A DNA stretch of 53,829 nucleotides from the NCBI GenBank assembly GCA_015654635.1, contig JAATGP010000024.1:1-53829 (forward strand), given 5' to 3'. The notes beneath the pieces are model-generated. The model worked only from the letters and a program-made list of their open reading frames with translations. It was not told the DNA's origin and searched no databases. The position numbers were made by a program, and so were the translations under genes. Shown in pieces: positions 44,275-52,917 of this stretch; positions within the stretch are counted from its first letter, which is position 1, and every line of letters begins with the position of its first letter. This stretch comes from Alphaproteobacteria bacterium (GTDB taxonomy: Bacteria > Pseudomonadota > Alphaproteobacteria > Micropepsales > Micropepsaceae).

Positions 44275-45596
44275 AACGTCTCCCAAAAGCGCAGCGGCTT
44301 TCCCTGCCCGGCGCTCACCAGCGCGCCGTCGCGCATGACCGTGAGACCCCGAATAATGGTGGCGACCGGCCAGCCCGTGGTTTTCAGCCCGTCGAAAGGC
44401 GTCCAGCCGCAGCGCGAGGCAATCTGACTGTTCTCGATGCGCTTTGTCAGTTTCATATCCACGACGGTGAAATCGGCGTCGTAACCAAGCGCAATACGCC
44501 CCTTACCGGCAATGCCGAAGATGCGTGCCGCGCCCGCACTGGTGAGGTCCACAAAACGCTCCAGCGTCAGCCGCCCGGCCGCGACGTGATCCAGCATCAG
44601 CGTCACCAGTGTCTGCACCCCGGTCATGCCCGAGGGGCTATCCGGATAGCTCTGCGCCTTTTCCTCATGGGTGTGCGGGGCGTGGTCGGAACCGATCACG
44701 TCAATCAGCCCATTGCGCACAGCCTGCCACAACGCCTCGCGGTGATGCTCGTCGCGGATCGGCGGATTCATCTGGGCATAGCTCCCAAGCCGTGAATAGC
44801 ATTCCGGCGCCGCCAGGGTCAGATGCTGCGGCGTCGTCTCCACCGTCGCGATATCGCGCGCCGCCGCCAACAGCGGCAACTCGTCAGCCGTCGTCACATG
44901 CAGCACGTGCAGCCGCCGCCCGGCCGCACGCGCCAGGCGCAGCACCCGTTCGGTGGAACTGCGTGCCACTTCAGCATCGCGCCAGTCGGGATGGGTCCGC
45001 ACATCGCCGCGCACAATATAGGCTTTGCGCGCCTTCAGCCGTTCCTCGTTCTCCGAATGCACCGCCATACGGCGCGTGCCGCCTTTGAGGGCCGCCAAAA
45101 TGGCCTCTTCCTGATCCAGCAACAGCGTGCCGGTCGAGGAACCCAAAAAGGCTTTCACCCCGCACACGCCGGGCAATTTCTCCAGCCCGCTCAAGGCCCC
45201 GACATTGGCCGGCGTTGCACCCACGTAAAACGCATGATCGCAATGCATGCGGCCTGCGGCCCGCGCCAGCTTGTCTTCGATCGCCTCGCGGGTCGTGGTC
45301 GGCGGGCTGGTATTGGGCATCTCGAAGACGCCGGTGACACCGCCCAGCACAGCCGCGCGGCTGCCGGTCTCCAGGTCCTCTTTGTGCTCGTTGCCGGGCT
45401 CGCGAAAATGCACCTGGGTATCGATGACACCTGGGAGCACATGCAGTCCTGTGGCATCGAAGACTTCGGCAGCAGCCGAATCAGCCAAAGCACCGATGGC
45501 GGCAATCTTGCCGTCTCGAATGCCAATATCAGCTGGCGCAATCCCGTTCGGCGTTGCGCACAGCCCTCCACGGATCAAAAGGTCATAGGATTCCAT
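44259..45596 (-). CDS. pyrC: Dihydroorotase (class I)
   Basis: The 445-residue amidohydrolase cyclises carbamoyl aspartate to dihydroorotate in pyrimidine synthesis. Metal-binding DTQVHFREPG (near residue 60) and the later DHAP of VIGSDHAPHTHEEK, the lysine region GVKAFLGSSTGTLL, MAVHSEN, LHVLHVTT and the NPPIRDE motif are all present. Class I enzymes and allantoinases look alike; the H-x-R followed by EPG and the NPP(I/L)R motif favour dihydroorotase. The open frame upstream of 45596 runs antisense through ygfZ and is not used. No pyrB lies next to it. It is divergent from ygfZ with about 65 bases between. Confidence 0.92.
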   Translation of the reverse strand: MESYDLLIRGGLCATPNGIAPADIGIRDGKIAAIGALADSAAAEVFDATGLHVLPGVIDTQVHFREPGNEHKEDLETGSRAAVLGGVTGVFEMPNTSPPTTTREAIEDKLARAAGRMHCDHAFYVGATPANVGALSGLEKLPGVCGVKAFLGSSTGTLLLDQEEAILAALKGGTRRMAVHSENEERLKARKAYIVRGDVRTHPDWRDAEVARSSTERVLRLARAAGRRLHVLHVTTADELPLLAAARDIATVETTPQHLTLAAPECYSRLGSYAQMNPPIRDEHHREALWQAVRNGLIDVIGSDHAPHTHEEKAQSYPDSPSGMTGVQTLVTLMLDHVAAGRLTLERFVDLTSAGAARIFGIAGKGRIALGYDADFTVVDMKLTKRIENSQIASRCGWTPFDGLKTTGWPVATIIRGLTVMRDGALVSAGQGKPLRFWETFQRND

Positions 45597-45660
45597 GATG
45601 CAAGGAGTAGGCTGAGGCTTGCACCTTGGCAACGCCCCTTTCCCGCTGTACCGGAGTTCC

Positions 45661-46431
45661 ATGCCTGACATTCTTTCCAGCCGCGCCGTGATTGCCCTTA
45701 CGGGCCCGGAAGCCAAAAGCTTCCTGCAAGGCCTCGTCACCAATGACGTGACCAAGCTGGGCCCCGGTAGCCCGGTCTATGCGGCCCTGCTCTCGGCGCA
45801 AGGCAAAATCCTGTTCGATTTCCTGCTCCAGGATGCGTGCGAAGGGGTGCTGATCGATTGCTTGGCAGAGGCCCGGCCGGCGCTGGTCAAGCGGCTCAAC
45901 CTCTACAAGCTACGCGCCAAGCTGGAAATTGCCCCGCGCGATGATCTGGCCGTGGCGCTGGAAGGTCCCCCCGATCCCCGTCATAGCGCCCTGCCCCCGC
46001 GCTCCATCAAAGCGCTGCCGGGAATACCCGCAGATGATGCGTATCAAACCGCCCGCCTCGATCTCGGCATTCCCGAAGGCCTTGATTTCGGTTCCGAACG
46101 CATTTTCGCCCTCGATGCCGGCCTCGACGAGCTGCACGGCGTTGCCTTTGACAAGGGTTGCTATGTCGGCCAGGAATTGACGGCGCGTATGAAGCATCGC
46201 GGCACCGATCGCAAACGCCTCATTGTCGTTGCAACCCAGAGCGGCGCTCCGCTTCCGGTGCAGGGCACAGCAGTCAAAGCAAACGAACATGAACTCGGTT
46301 CGATCACGGCCACATATGGCGATCGCGGCTTTGCCCTCATCCGGCTCGACCGCCTCGGCGAGACCGGCGGTCCACTCACAGCCGATGGCATCGCGATCAC
46401 GCTGACCAAACAGGAATGGCTTTCTTTTTGA
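45661..46431 (+). CDS. ygfZ: Folate-binding YgfZ/IBA57-like protein
   Basis: The 256-residue protein belongs to the GcvT-like YgfZ family, which binds tetrahydrofolate and helps assemble or repair iron-sulfur clusters in enzymes such as MiaB. The signature is KGCYVGQELTARMKHRG (about 167-183) with the conserved cysteine; FLQGLVTNDV lies near the N-terminus. ATG 45661 starts the family N-terminus; an in-frame TTG at 45619 lies in the pyrC promoter gap. The VOC gene follows 46 bases later on the same strand, so ygfZ, VOC, tag and the DUF1684 gene could be one operon. Confidence 0.92.
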   Translation: MPDILSSRAVIALTGPEAKSFLQGLVTNDVTKLGPGSPVYAALLSAQGKILFDFLLQDACEGVLIDCLAEARPALVKRLNLYKLRAKLEIAPRDDLAVALEGPPDPRHSALPPRSIKALPGIPADDAYQTARLDLGIPEGLDFGSERIFALDAGLDELHGVAFDKGCYVGQELTARMKHRGTDRKRLIVVATQSGAPLPVQGTAVKANEHELGSITATYGDRGFALIRLDRLGETGGPLTADGIAITLTKQEWLSF

Positions 46432-46477
46432 CAATGCCCGATGGGCATCACGACATATTTTGATGACGGAGGACACT

Positions 46478-47134
46478 ATGCTGCACCATGTTTCTGTTGG
46501 CGTGCGCGATCTCGAACGGGCCGCGAACTTCTATGACGCTGTTCTGGGCGCGCTCGGCTACAATCGCGTGATGGAAGTCCTGCCCGTTGCGGTCGCTTAT
46601 GGCATAGACCAGCCCACCTTCTGGGTGCAGCTGCCTCACAACCAGCAGATCGCCACCGCCGGCAACGGCACGCACATCTCCTTCATCGCGCGCAGTCCAG
46701 AAGCGGTCGACGCCTTCCACGCCGCAGCGCTCGAATTGGGGGCGCAGAATGCGGGCGAACCCGGCCCCCGGCCCGACTACTCCCCCGACTATTACGGCGC
46801 CTTCATTTATGATCTCGATGGCAACAAGCTGGAAGCGGCGCTGGTGCGCGAAGAGGTGCCTGCAGCAGCCAAACCGGCCCGCAAAGCCACCGTGAAAAAG
46901 AAAACCGCCGCCAAGGCTCTCGCGAAGAAAAGTATCAAAAAGACCGCCAAGAAAGCTGCTCCCAAAGCGGCCGAGAAAGCGGTCAAAAAGGCGTCGAAGA
47001 AGGCCGTCCGCGTCGTCCAGGTGATCGCGGCGCCCAAGCCCGCCAAGGGCAAGAAGAAAGACAAACCCGGCAAGAAAGACAAAAAAGACAAGAAAGATAA
47101 AAAGGACAGGAAGAACAAAAGGGCCAAGTCGTGA
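46478..47134 (+). CDS. VOC-fold protein fused to a histone H1-like lysine-rich tail
   Basis: The first 127 residues are a VOC (glyoxalase/dioxygenase superfamily) domain: MLHHVSVGVRDLERAANFYD, THISFIA, and YGAFIYDLDGNKLEAALV. The likely metal ligands H4, H66 and E119 are all kept. The last 91 residues are built of K, A, P and few others: about 35 lysines, first in KKTAAKALAKKS-type H1 repeats, then in KKDKKDKK runs. Such tails occur in bacterial H1-like proteins and AlgP-type DNA-binding proteins. I infer that the protein binds DNA or RNA with the tail and that the domain acts on a small molecule there. GGAGG precedes the ATG. The stop overlaps the tag start by four bases. Confidence 0.85.
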   Translation: MLHHVSVGVRDLERAANFYDAVLGALGYNRVMEVLPVAVAYGIDQPTFWVQLPHNQQIATAGNGTHISFIARSPEAVDAFHAAALELGAQNAGEPGPRPDYSPDYYGAFIYDLDGNKLEAALVREEVPAAAKPARKATVKKKTAAKALAKKSIKKTAKKAAPKAAEKAVKKASKKAVRVVQVIAAPKPAKGKKKDKPGKKDKKDKKDKKDRKNKRAKS

Positions 47135-47751
47135 GCGAGACACGCTGCGTCTGGCCGGGCGTTGATCCCCTATACCTCGCCTATCACGACACCGAATGGG
47201 GTGTGCCGGAATTCGATCCGCGCGCGCTCTATGAAAAACTGGTGCTGGATGGTTTCCAGGCGGGGCTCGCCTGGATCACCATCCTGCGCAAGCGAGAGAA
47301 TTTCCGCACCGCCTTCGACAGGTTTGATCCCGAAAAAATCGCCAGTTACACCAAGCGCGATATCGACCGGTTGCTGCAAAATGAAGGCATCGTGCGAAGT
47401 CCCGCCAAGATCGCTGCCGCCATCAAAGGCGCCCAGCTCTGGCTTGAGATTCAAGAAAAAGAGCCGGGCGGCTTTCAGCATTTCATCTGGAAGCATGTCG
47501 ATGGACGGCCGCAGATCAATCACCATCGCACCGGAAAGGTTGTCCCGGCCCAGACCGAAATGAGCGAGGCATTGGCGAAAGACCTCAAGCAGCGCGGCTT
47601 CAATTTCTGCGGCCCAGTGATTGTCTATGCCTTTGCGCAGGCCGTCGGCATGGTCAACGACCATGTGATCACCTGTTTTCGCCATGCCGAATGCACCAAG
47701 ATCGCAGAGATGTCCGGCGTCAAACCACGCAGCATCCGCCGCGGTCGCTGA
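47131..47751 (+). CDS. tag: DNA-3-methyladenine glycosylase I
   Basis: Tag removes N3-methyladenine from alkylated DNA. The 206 residues have the structural zinc ligands: C6 and H19 near the N-terminus (RCVWPGVDPLYLAYHDTEWG) and the HVITC element near residue 177. The core shows LDGFQAGLAWITILRKRENF, IVRSPAKIAAAI, FIWKHVDGRP and GFNFCGPVIVYAFAQAVGMVND. It starts with GTG at 47131, where GTGA overlaps the stop of the VOC-H1 gene, so it is translated together with that gene. A DUF1684 gene follows eight bases later. Confidence 0.96.
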   Translation: MSETRCVWPGVDPLYLAYHDTEWGVPEFDPRALYEKLVLDGFQAGLAWITILRKRENFRTAFDRFDPEKIASYTKRDIDRLLQNEGIVRSPAKIAAAIKGAQLWLEIQEKEPGGFQHFIWKHVDGRPQINHHRTGKVVPAQTEMSEALAKDLKQRGFNFCGPVIVYAFAQAVGMVNDHVITCFRHAECTKIAEMSGVKPRSIRRGR

Positions 47752-47759
47752 GGGGGACC

Positions 47760-48638
47760 ATGATGTGGAAATATCTCTTTGCTGCCGCCTTCTTCCTTGT
47801 GGCGGCCGAGGCCAAATCGCCAGCGGAGGAATGGAAAGCCTCACTGGTACAAGACAATGCCGACTGGGCCACAGCCAAACACGCCATCCTCAAGATCAAC
47901 GATGCCGCCTATGTCCATGAGGGCGAATTCGTCTCCCTTATCGGCGATCCTGCCAAGCCCGCCACTTGGCACTGGTCGAAAGGCAAACAGCCCAGGGCGG
48001 CACTCATCGCAGGCTTTGCCAAGGGCAAACCGCAAATCTTCAAGAATGGGAAATTGCTGCCGCCGGAAGTACTAAGCAAAGGCATCGATATCGCTCCTGG
48101 TGTCGATGTGATTGGCGCGCCCACCCAGATGTCGCCCGGTGAAATGGGCCTGCGCATCATGGTCTATGATCAGGGCAACAAAGCCGCCAAGACCTTTAAA
48201 GGTGTCGATTACTTTGCCTATGATCCCGCCTACCGGGTGACGGCGCGTTTCGTCCCCGACGCCAAAATGACGCCGCATGTATTCCGCACCTCACGCGGTC
48301 TAGACAAGCAGTTCTTTCATGCCGGCGATGCCGTCTTCGCCTTGCAAGGCAAAACCATCACCTTGCCGCTTTACGGCGAAGACAACGTTCCGGCCAAGCT
48401 CACGGGCATGACCTCTTTCTTCAAGGATCAGCTAACCGGCAAAGGCGCTTACCGCGCCGGGCGTTATGTCGATGTCGAGAAGTTCGCCAAATTTCCGCCC
48501 GCCAGTGTCGTCATCGATTTCAACTACGCCTACAACCCCAACTGTGCGCGCTCGGTCTATTACAATTGCCCGTTTGCGGTGGATGTCATTGCCCTCGCCA
48601 TGAAGGCCGGCGAAAAGGATCCGCACGCGGCGCATTAG
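47760..48638 (+). CDS. DUF1684 protein, probably exported
   Basis: The 292-residue protein starts with a short hydrophobic segment (MMWKYLFAAAFFLVAAEA) that could be a signal peptide, then a DUF1684 domain: EWKASLVQDNADWATAKHAI, GEFVSLIGDPAKPATWHW, the YGEDNVPAKLTGMTSFFKDQ segment, GAYRAGRYVDVE and the diagnostic DFNYAYNPNCARSVYYNCPF. Family function is unknown. AGGGGG lies before ATG 47760; the next ATG one codon later is equally possible. It directly follows tag, spacing eight bases. Confidence 0.85.
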   Translation: MMWKYLFAAAFFLVAAEAKSPAEEWKASLVQDNADWATAKHAILKINDAAYVHEGEFVSLIGDPAKPATWHWSKGKQPRAALIAGFAKGKPQIFKNGKLLPPEVLSKGIDIAPGVDVIGAPTQMSPGEMGLRIMVYDQGNKAAKTFKGVDYFAYDPAYRVTARFVPDAKMTPHVFRTSRGLDKQFFHAGDAVFALQGKTITLPLYGEDNVPAKLTGMTSFFKDQLTGKGAYRAGRYVDVEKFAKFPPASVVIDFNYAYNPNCARSVYYNCPFAVDVIALAMKAGEKDPHAAH

Positions 48639-48661
48639 ACCGGGCTCGCGGCTGTAAATCA

Positions 48662-49660
48662 TCATACGGTTTCAATCACCCCATACCAGCCAAGGCCTTT
48701 ATAGGTCTCATAGCCGGGTGTCAGGGCATAGGCGATCAGCTTGCCGTTCTTGCGGTAATGCCCGCGCGGACCCGCGGAACGGTCTAATGCGTATGTTTCG
48801 TTGAGCAATCCAACGCCGTCGGAAGCGGCAATGACGCGGCCTGCGCCATCCAGGATCAGAACGCGCGATTGCCCTATTTCCTCTTCGGACAAGCCGACAC
48901 CTTTGACAACAGTTTTGGCCTGCGGTGCCCAATCGAAGAAAATACCCAGCGCACCGATCACAGCGCCGTTGCTGTCGCCGCCACGCCGGATCGCCGTCGC
49001 ATAGCTTGCCACCGCGGCTCCGCCCAGCCCGCCATTCGGCGCAATGTCCGAAACGGCAAAATCGTCGCCCGAGGCTGTCTGCATGGCATCGCGAAACCAG
49101 GACGTCTGCGAGACATCCCTGCCGGCAACGTTATATTTATCGGGCTTGCCGTTAGCTACCACACGCCCATTGGCGTCGGCAATCCACAGATCGAGATACA
49201 CCGTATAAGAGCGCAAAATGGTCGCCAGCCGTAGACTGGCATAGCGGCAACGCTGCTCGGTGGGGTCTTCGGCCGCCTCGACGACCGCGCTATCTGTTGC
49301 CCACCAGCGCACATCGCAAGAGCGTTCGTAGAGATTGCGGTCGATGATTTCGATAATATTGAGGGCAAGATCCTGGCAGCGCACGCCGCGAAAGCGGCCC
49401 ACGATCTCGCCCATCACCGCGATATTGGCCGCGATGGCCGTCCTTAGCTGCTGCGAGGCGGAACCAATATCCTTGGCAACCCCGCTCATTTCGGAGGCCA
49501 CCACCGCAAAGGCGTTGCCGCTGGAACCGGCACGCGCCGCTTCTATCCGGGCGTTCAATGAGAGCAGATGTGTCTGGCGCGTGATGGAGTCGATCAGTTC
49601 GATCTTCTCGTCGGTGACCCGCGCCACTTCCGCGGTCAGCTTTATGATGTCGTCCTGCAT
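48662..49660 (-). CDS. Soluble chemoreceptor-like protein with C-terminal Cache domain
   Basis: The 332-residue protein has no membrane segment. Its N-terminal 100 residues match the signalling tip of methyl-accepting chemotaxis proteins (SITRQTHLLSLNARIEAARA, then GSSGNAFAVVASEMSGVAKD), where CheA and CheW bind. The C-terminal half, from about RSYTVYLDLWIADANGRVVA to the end, is a Cache-like sensor domain with FRDAMQTASGDDFAVSDIA and VIGALGIFFDW. This reverses the usual receptor order, and a domain normally outside the membrane is here cytoplasmic. ATG 49660 has GGAG seven bases upstream; the frame opens 11 codons earlier. No other chemotaxis gene is near. Confidence 0.8.
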   Translation of the reverse strand: MQDDIIKLTAEVARVTDEKIELIDSITRQTHLLSLNARIEAARAGSSGNAFAVVASEMSGVAKDIGSASQQLRTAIAANIAVMGEIVGRFRGVRCQDLALNIIEIIDRNLYERSCDVRWWATDSAVVEAAEDPTEQRCRYASLRLATILRSYTVYLDLWIADANGRVVANGKPDKYNVAGRDVSQTSWFRDAMQTASGDDFAVSDIAPNGGLGGAAVASYATAIRRGGDSNGAVIGALGIFFDWAPQAKTVVKGVGLSEEEIGQSRVLILDGAGRVIAASDGVGLLNETYALDRSAGPRGHYRKNGKLIAYALTPGYETYKGLGWYGVIETV

Positions 49661-49828
49661 GCGCTTCTCCGCGAATTGTGGCGAAGTTTGCAATGCGACC
49701 TTTTAACGAGTGCTTTCTAAACCATATGTTTATACGCAAAAGTACCAGCGAATTGCGTGCCCGCAATCGGCATCAGCCAATTTGTATGCTGCGCCGATGG
49801 TCACAACTCCTACAATTCTGTTACTCGC

Positions 49829-50293
49829 TCAGCCGCGCCCGCGATAGGGCGCAACCTCCAAAGCGGGCAAATAGGCAGTTTTCGGCAGTTGACCGGTTTG
49901 CCAGAAAACATCGATCGGAATGCCGCCGCGCGGATACCAATAGCCCGCAATACGCAGGTATTTCGGCTTCAAGGCGGCAACCAAACGCTTGGCGATCAGA
50001 AGCGTGGTGTCTTCGTGAAAGGCCGGATTGTTGCGGAAGCTCGACAGAAAAAGTTTGAAGGATTTGGACTCCACCAGCGTCTTGGCCGGGCAATAGTCGA
50101 TCACGAAATGCGCAAAATCGGGCTGCCCCGTCACCGGGCAAAGGCAGGTGAATTCCGGCGCCGTGAAACGCACGATATAGTCACTGCCCGGATGGGGATT
50201 GGGCACGGCTTCCAGCTTCGCTTCATCGGGCGTCTGCGGAAGCACGACGCGCCGGCCAAGTTGGGTGAGGTTCAGATTTTTCTTGGTGGGCAT
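49829..50293 (-). CDS. queF: NADPH-dependent 7-cyano-7-deazaguanine reductase QueF
   Basis: QueF reduces preQ0 to preQ1 on the way to queuosine in tRNA. The 154 residues are the short (type I, unimodular) form. The key stretch [14 protein letters not shown] contains the catalytic cysteine (C52) and aspartate (D59), followed by the NADPH-binding [15 protein letters not shown] motif with FHED. Length is normal. Other queuosine genes are not adjacent, and no preQ1 riboswitch was recognised in the repeat-bearing 5' region. Confidence 0.96.
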   Translation of the reverse strand: MPTKKNLNLTQLGRRVVLPQTPDEAKLEAVPNPHPGSDYIVRFTAPEFTCLCPVTGQPDFAHFVIDYCPAKTLVESKSFKLFLSSFRNNPAFHEDTTLLIAKRLVAALKPKYLRIAGYWYPRGGIPIDVFWQTGQLPKTAYLPALEVAPYRGRG

Positions 50294-50294
50294 T

Positions 50295-50422
50295 CTCTTC
50301 TCATTTCGTCGCGGCGGGCGAACCCCGCCATCCAGATGGCACGCGATACGCGCCAGTGCCTATTTCCGTAAGGAAATGGGCGTTATGGATGGCTGGGTCA
50401 AGCCCGTCCACGACGGTTCGCA
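50295..50422. repeat. Hairpin-rich element between queF and the peroxiredoxin gene
   Basis: The region contains GGCGGG/CCCGCC around 50315-50332, ATTTCC/GGAAAT around 50361-50376, and a GGATGGCTGGGTCAAGCCCG motif near 50385-50405 which is the inverted form of the dyad inside the element at 20547-20634. It fills the whole gap of about 130 bases. Confidence 0.6.
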
Positions 50423-50959
50423 TCAGGGATGCGCCGCTTTCCACTTCTGCACCGCCGTTAGCGTTTGGCTCACATGCTGGCTGTAATCCATGGCGGTATA
50501 GCTGTGGGCAATCTTGTGGTCCGGCGTGATCACATAAGAAACCCGGTTCGCCATCGGTGCCACCGGCAGCTTGGCATCATAGGCGGCGATCACTTTGCCG
50601 TCCGGATCGGCGAGCACCGCAAATTTGTTGCGGCATTCCTCCGAGGAGAACTTCTCCTGCGTGGCAAGGTCATCGTGCGAGATGCCGATCACCGTGGCGC
50701 CGTAGGTCGCAAATTTCTCGCTCGCCTCGGCAAAATCATGGGCCTCCAATGTACACCCCTTGGTGAAGGATTTGGGGTAGAAGTAGAGCACCACAGGGCC
50801 GCGGCTCAGCGCCTCGTTCAGTTTGAAGGTGAACTCCTTGCCCCCAAGCGCCCCTTGCGCGGTGAAATCGGGCGCCAACGCCCCTACCGCCAATTCCGCT
50901 TCAGCCGGGGTGAGCCCTGCAGCCATCGCGGCCAGAGCGCAAGCAAACAAGAGCTTCAT
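50423..50959 (-). CDS. Exported peroxiredoxin, single-cysteine AhpC/TSA type
   Basis: The 178-residue protein has a signal peptide (MKLLFACALAAMAAGLTPAEA) and an AhpC/TSA thioredoxin-fold domain resembling BCP. The peroxidatic cysteine is C69 in YPKSFTKGCT. The resolving cysteine that in many BCPs lies five residues later (GCTxEAC) is absent: the sequence is GCTLEAHDF; a cysteine near residue 108 (SEECRNKF) is at another position. It would reduce peroxides in the periplasm, with reduction by an unknown thiol or by that distal cysteine. GGGAG precedes ATG 50959. Confidence 0.88.
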   Translation of the reverse strand: MKLLFACALAAMAAGLTPAEAELAVGALAPDFTAQGALGGKEFTFKLNEALSRGPVVLYFYPKSFTKGCTLEAHDFAEASEKFATYGATVIGISHDDLATQEKFSSEECRNKFAVLADPDGKVIAAYDAKLPVAPMANRVSYVITPDHKIAHSYTAMDYSQHVSQTLTAVQKWKAAHP

Positions 50960-51097
50960 GAAATACTCCCTTTCAGACCGCCTCAGAGATGGGTAAGACA
51001 AGGCGCACTATGCTGTGCTTAGACCCCGCGCCGCAACCGGACTTACAATTATTCCAAGAAACCACGACATTGTGATGGAAATCAGGGCGTGCGCCAG

Positions 51098-51967
51098 ATG
51101 ACAGACCAAACCTCCAGCTGGCTCCTTCGCCAAATCCCTACCCCCGTCGTGGCCTTTCTTGCCCGCAAAGACGTCCAGGCGGTGATCGAATGGGTTAAAG
51201 AGCCGGTTTATGCCGTAGCTCTTATGTTTGCCCTGACGACGATCATCGCCCAGCCCTTCTATGTCCCTTCTGGCTCGATGGAACCGAGTTTGGCCATCGG
51301 CGACGCCGTGCTGGCGGCCAAATTTCCTTATGGCTATTCGCGCTATTCCATCCCCTTCGTGAACGGCCCGTCACCGGAGCACAAACTGTTCGCCCGCCTT
51401 CCCACCGTGGGCGATGTGGTGGTGTTCCGCCTGCCCCGCGATACCAAGGTGACCTATGTTAAACGCCTGATCGGGCTTCCCGGCGACCGCATCCAAATGA
51501 AACAAGGCCGGCTCTGGATCAACGGCAAACAGCTACCTCTGCGCCCCGCAGGTGTGGGTGAAAACGAAGATTCTTATGGCGGTTACCAACAGTCGCAGCG
51601 CTTTATTGAAACTCTCCCCAATGGGCGCGAGCACGTGGTTTTCAAGGAGCGCGACGAAGATATCGCCAACAATCCCGGACTTATGGCGGCCAATAACACG
51701 GGCGTTTACGTTGTTCCCCCCGAGCATGTTTTCATGATGGGCGACAATCGCGATAACTCGCTCGACAGCCGGTTCTCCCAGGATGGCCGGGTCCTCGGTA
51801 CCGATTATATCTCCTCGAGCGAAGGGGGTGTGGGTTATGTACCGTTGGGCAATCTGGTCGGCCGCGCCTTTGTCGTCATCGGCTCGGTCGATTTCCTGAA
51901 TGCCTCCGGCTTTTGGGAGTGGCCGCTGCAGTTCCGCTTCTCCCGCGTTCTGAACTGGGTGCACTAA
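51098..51967 (+). CDS. lepB: Signal peptidase I, first of two tandem copies
   Basis: This 289-residue enzyme cuts signal peptides from exported proteins at the outer face of the inner membrane. A single membrane segment (about 36-54) precedes the nucleophile S60 in YVPSGSMEPS; the general base is K122 in YVKRLIGLPGD; box E is GDNRDNSLDSRF. A possible upstream GTG at 51089 is in frame; ATG 51098 is used. Relative to the second copy it has extra residues around YGGYQQSQRF and NNPGLMAANN. The second lepB begins 55 bases after its stop. Confidence 0.94.
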   Translation: MTDQTSSWLLRQIPTPVVAFLARKDVQAVIEWVKEPVYAVALMFALTTIIAQPFYVPSGSMEPSLAIGDAVLAAKFPYGYSRYSIPFVNGPSPEHKLFARLPTVGDVVVFRLPRDTKVTYVKRLIGLPGDRIQMKQGRLWINGKQLPLRPAGVGENEDSYGGYQQSQRFIETLPNGREHVVFKERDEDIANNPGLMAANNTGVYVVPPEHVFMMGDNRDNSLDSRFSQDGRVLGTDYISSSEGGVGYVPLGNLVGRAFVVIGSVDFLNASGFWEWPLQFRFSRVLNWVH

Positions 51968-52022
51968 TCCCACTTGAATTTGTCTGCTATAGCCTCCAGG
52001 TAAGGCGCCTGGGGAGGAATCC

Positions 52023-52853
52023 ATGGATAACTCATGGTTCAAGCGCGGGTTTAACCTGCGCGAGGTGAAGGTGGCGGCTGACGAGCTGTTCACCACGAAA
52101 ACTGTCCGTGATATTGCCGATTGGTTGTGGGAGCCTTTCCTGGTCTTTGCCGGATTTTATCTGATTGCGACCGCCGTGGCGCAGCCCTTCTATGTCCCCT
52201 CCGGATCGATGCAGCCGACCATCGCCATCGGCGATTTGCTGCTCGCGACCAAGTACTCTTATGGCTACAATCGTTATTCCCTGCCTTTTGCTGGTGGCGG
52301 CAGCCCCAGACAGCGGATTTTTGCCAGCCTGCCGCAGCCAGGCGATGTGGTTGTGTTCCGCAAGCCGGGCAATAGCAGCGCCACCCTAGTCAAGCGCGTG
52401 ATCGGCCTCCCGGGCGACCGGGTGCAGATGCGTGGCGGCAGGGTCTGGATCAATGGCAGGCCATTGCCGCTTCGGGAAGACGGCATCGGCCGGGCCGAAG
52501 ATGGCCCCACCGAAGCGGCTCCCGGCACCTATTTCAGAACCGCGCGCTTCATCGAGACCCTGCCCAATGGCCGCGAGCACCCCATTTTCAAGAAGTCTTG
52601 GGGTGCGCTTTATAGCGACACCAATGAATACGTCGTCCCGCCCGATAACATTTTCGTTATGGGCGACAACCGCGACGATTCGATGGATAGCCGCTTCCCG
52701 GTCGAGGAAAACGGTGTCGGTTATCTGCCGGTCGCCAACGTCATGGGCCGGGCGCAAGTCGTGGTGGCTTCGGTCGATTTCGTCAATGCCAGCGGCTTTT
52801 GGGCGTGGCCGTTCGAATTGCGCGTCAAACGGCTGTTCAATCGTATCTGGTAG
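52023..52853 (+). CDS. lepB: Signal peptidase I, second tandem copy
   Basis: The 276-residue product is a paralogue of the preceding gene with the same order: a membrane segment near 38-54, catalytic S62 (YVPSGSMQPT), K124 (TLVKRVIGLPGD), box E GDNRDDSMDSRF and a C-terminal NASGFWAWPF that matches NASGFWEWPL of the first copy. Both catalytic residues are intact, so both copies should be active. GGGGAGGAA precedes the ATG. The pair probably arose by tandem duplication followed by divergence in the N-terminus and mid-loop. The ATP synthase operon follows after 200 bases. Confidence 0.94.
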   Translation: MDNSWFKRGFNLREVKVAADELFTTKTVRDIADWLWEPFLVFAGFYLIATAVAQPFYVPSGSMQPTIAIGDLLLATKYSYGYNRYSLPFAGGGSPRQRIFASLPQPGDVVVFRKPGNSSATLVKRVIGLPGDRVQMRGGRVWINGRPLPLREDGIGRAEDGPTEAAPGTYFRTARFIETLPNGREHPIFKKSWGALYSDTNEYVVPPDNIFVMGDNRDDSMDSRFPVEENGVGYLPVANVMGRAQVVVASVDFVNASGFWAWPFELRVKRLFNRIW

Positions 52854-52917
52854 CAGCCTTCGCGGGGCCACCCGCAGCATGGCTCCCCCCCCGCGACACC
52901 ACGGTTCCTGGCTTTTG

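Noticed and set aside
50294..50422. preQ1 riboswitch before queF
   Set aside because: The region is made of dispersed-repeat hairpins and lacks the compact A-rich tail pseudoknot pattern.
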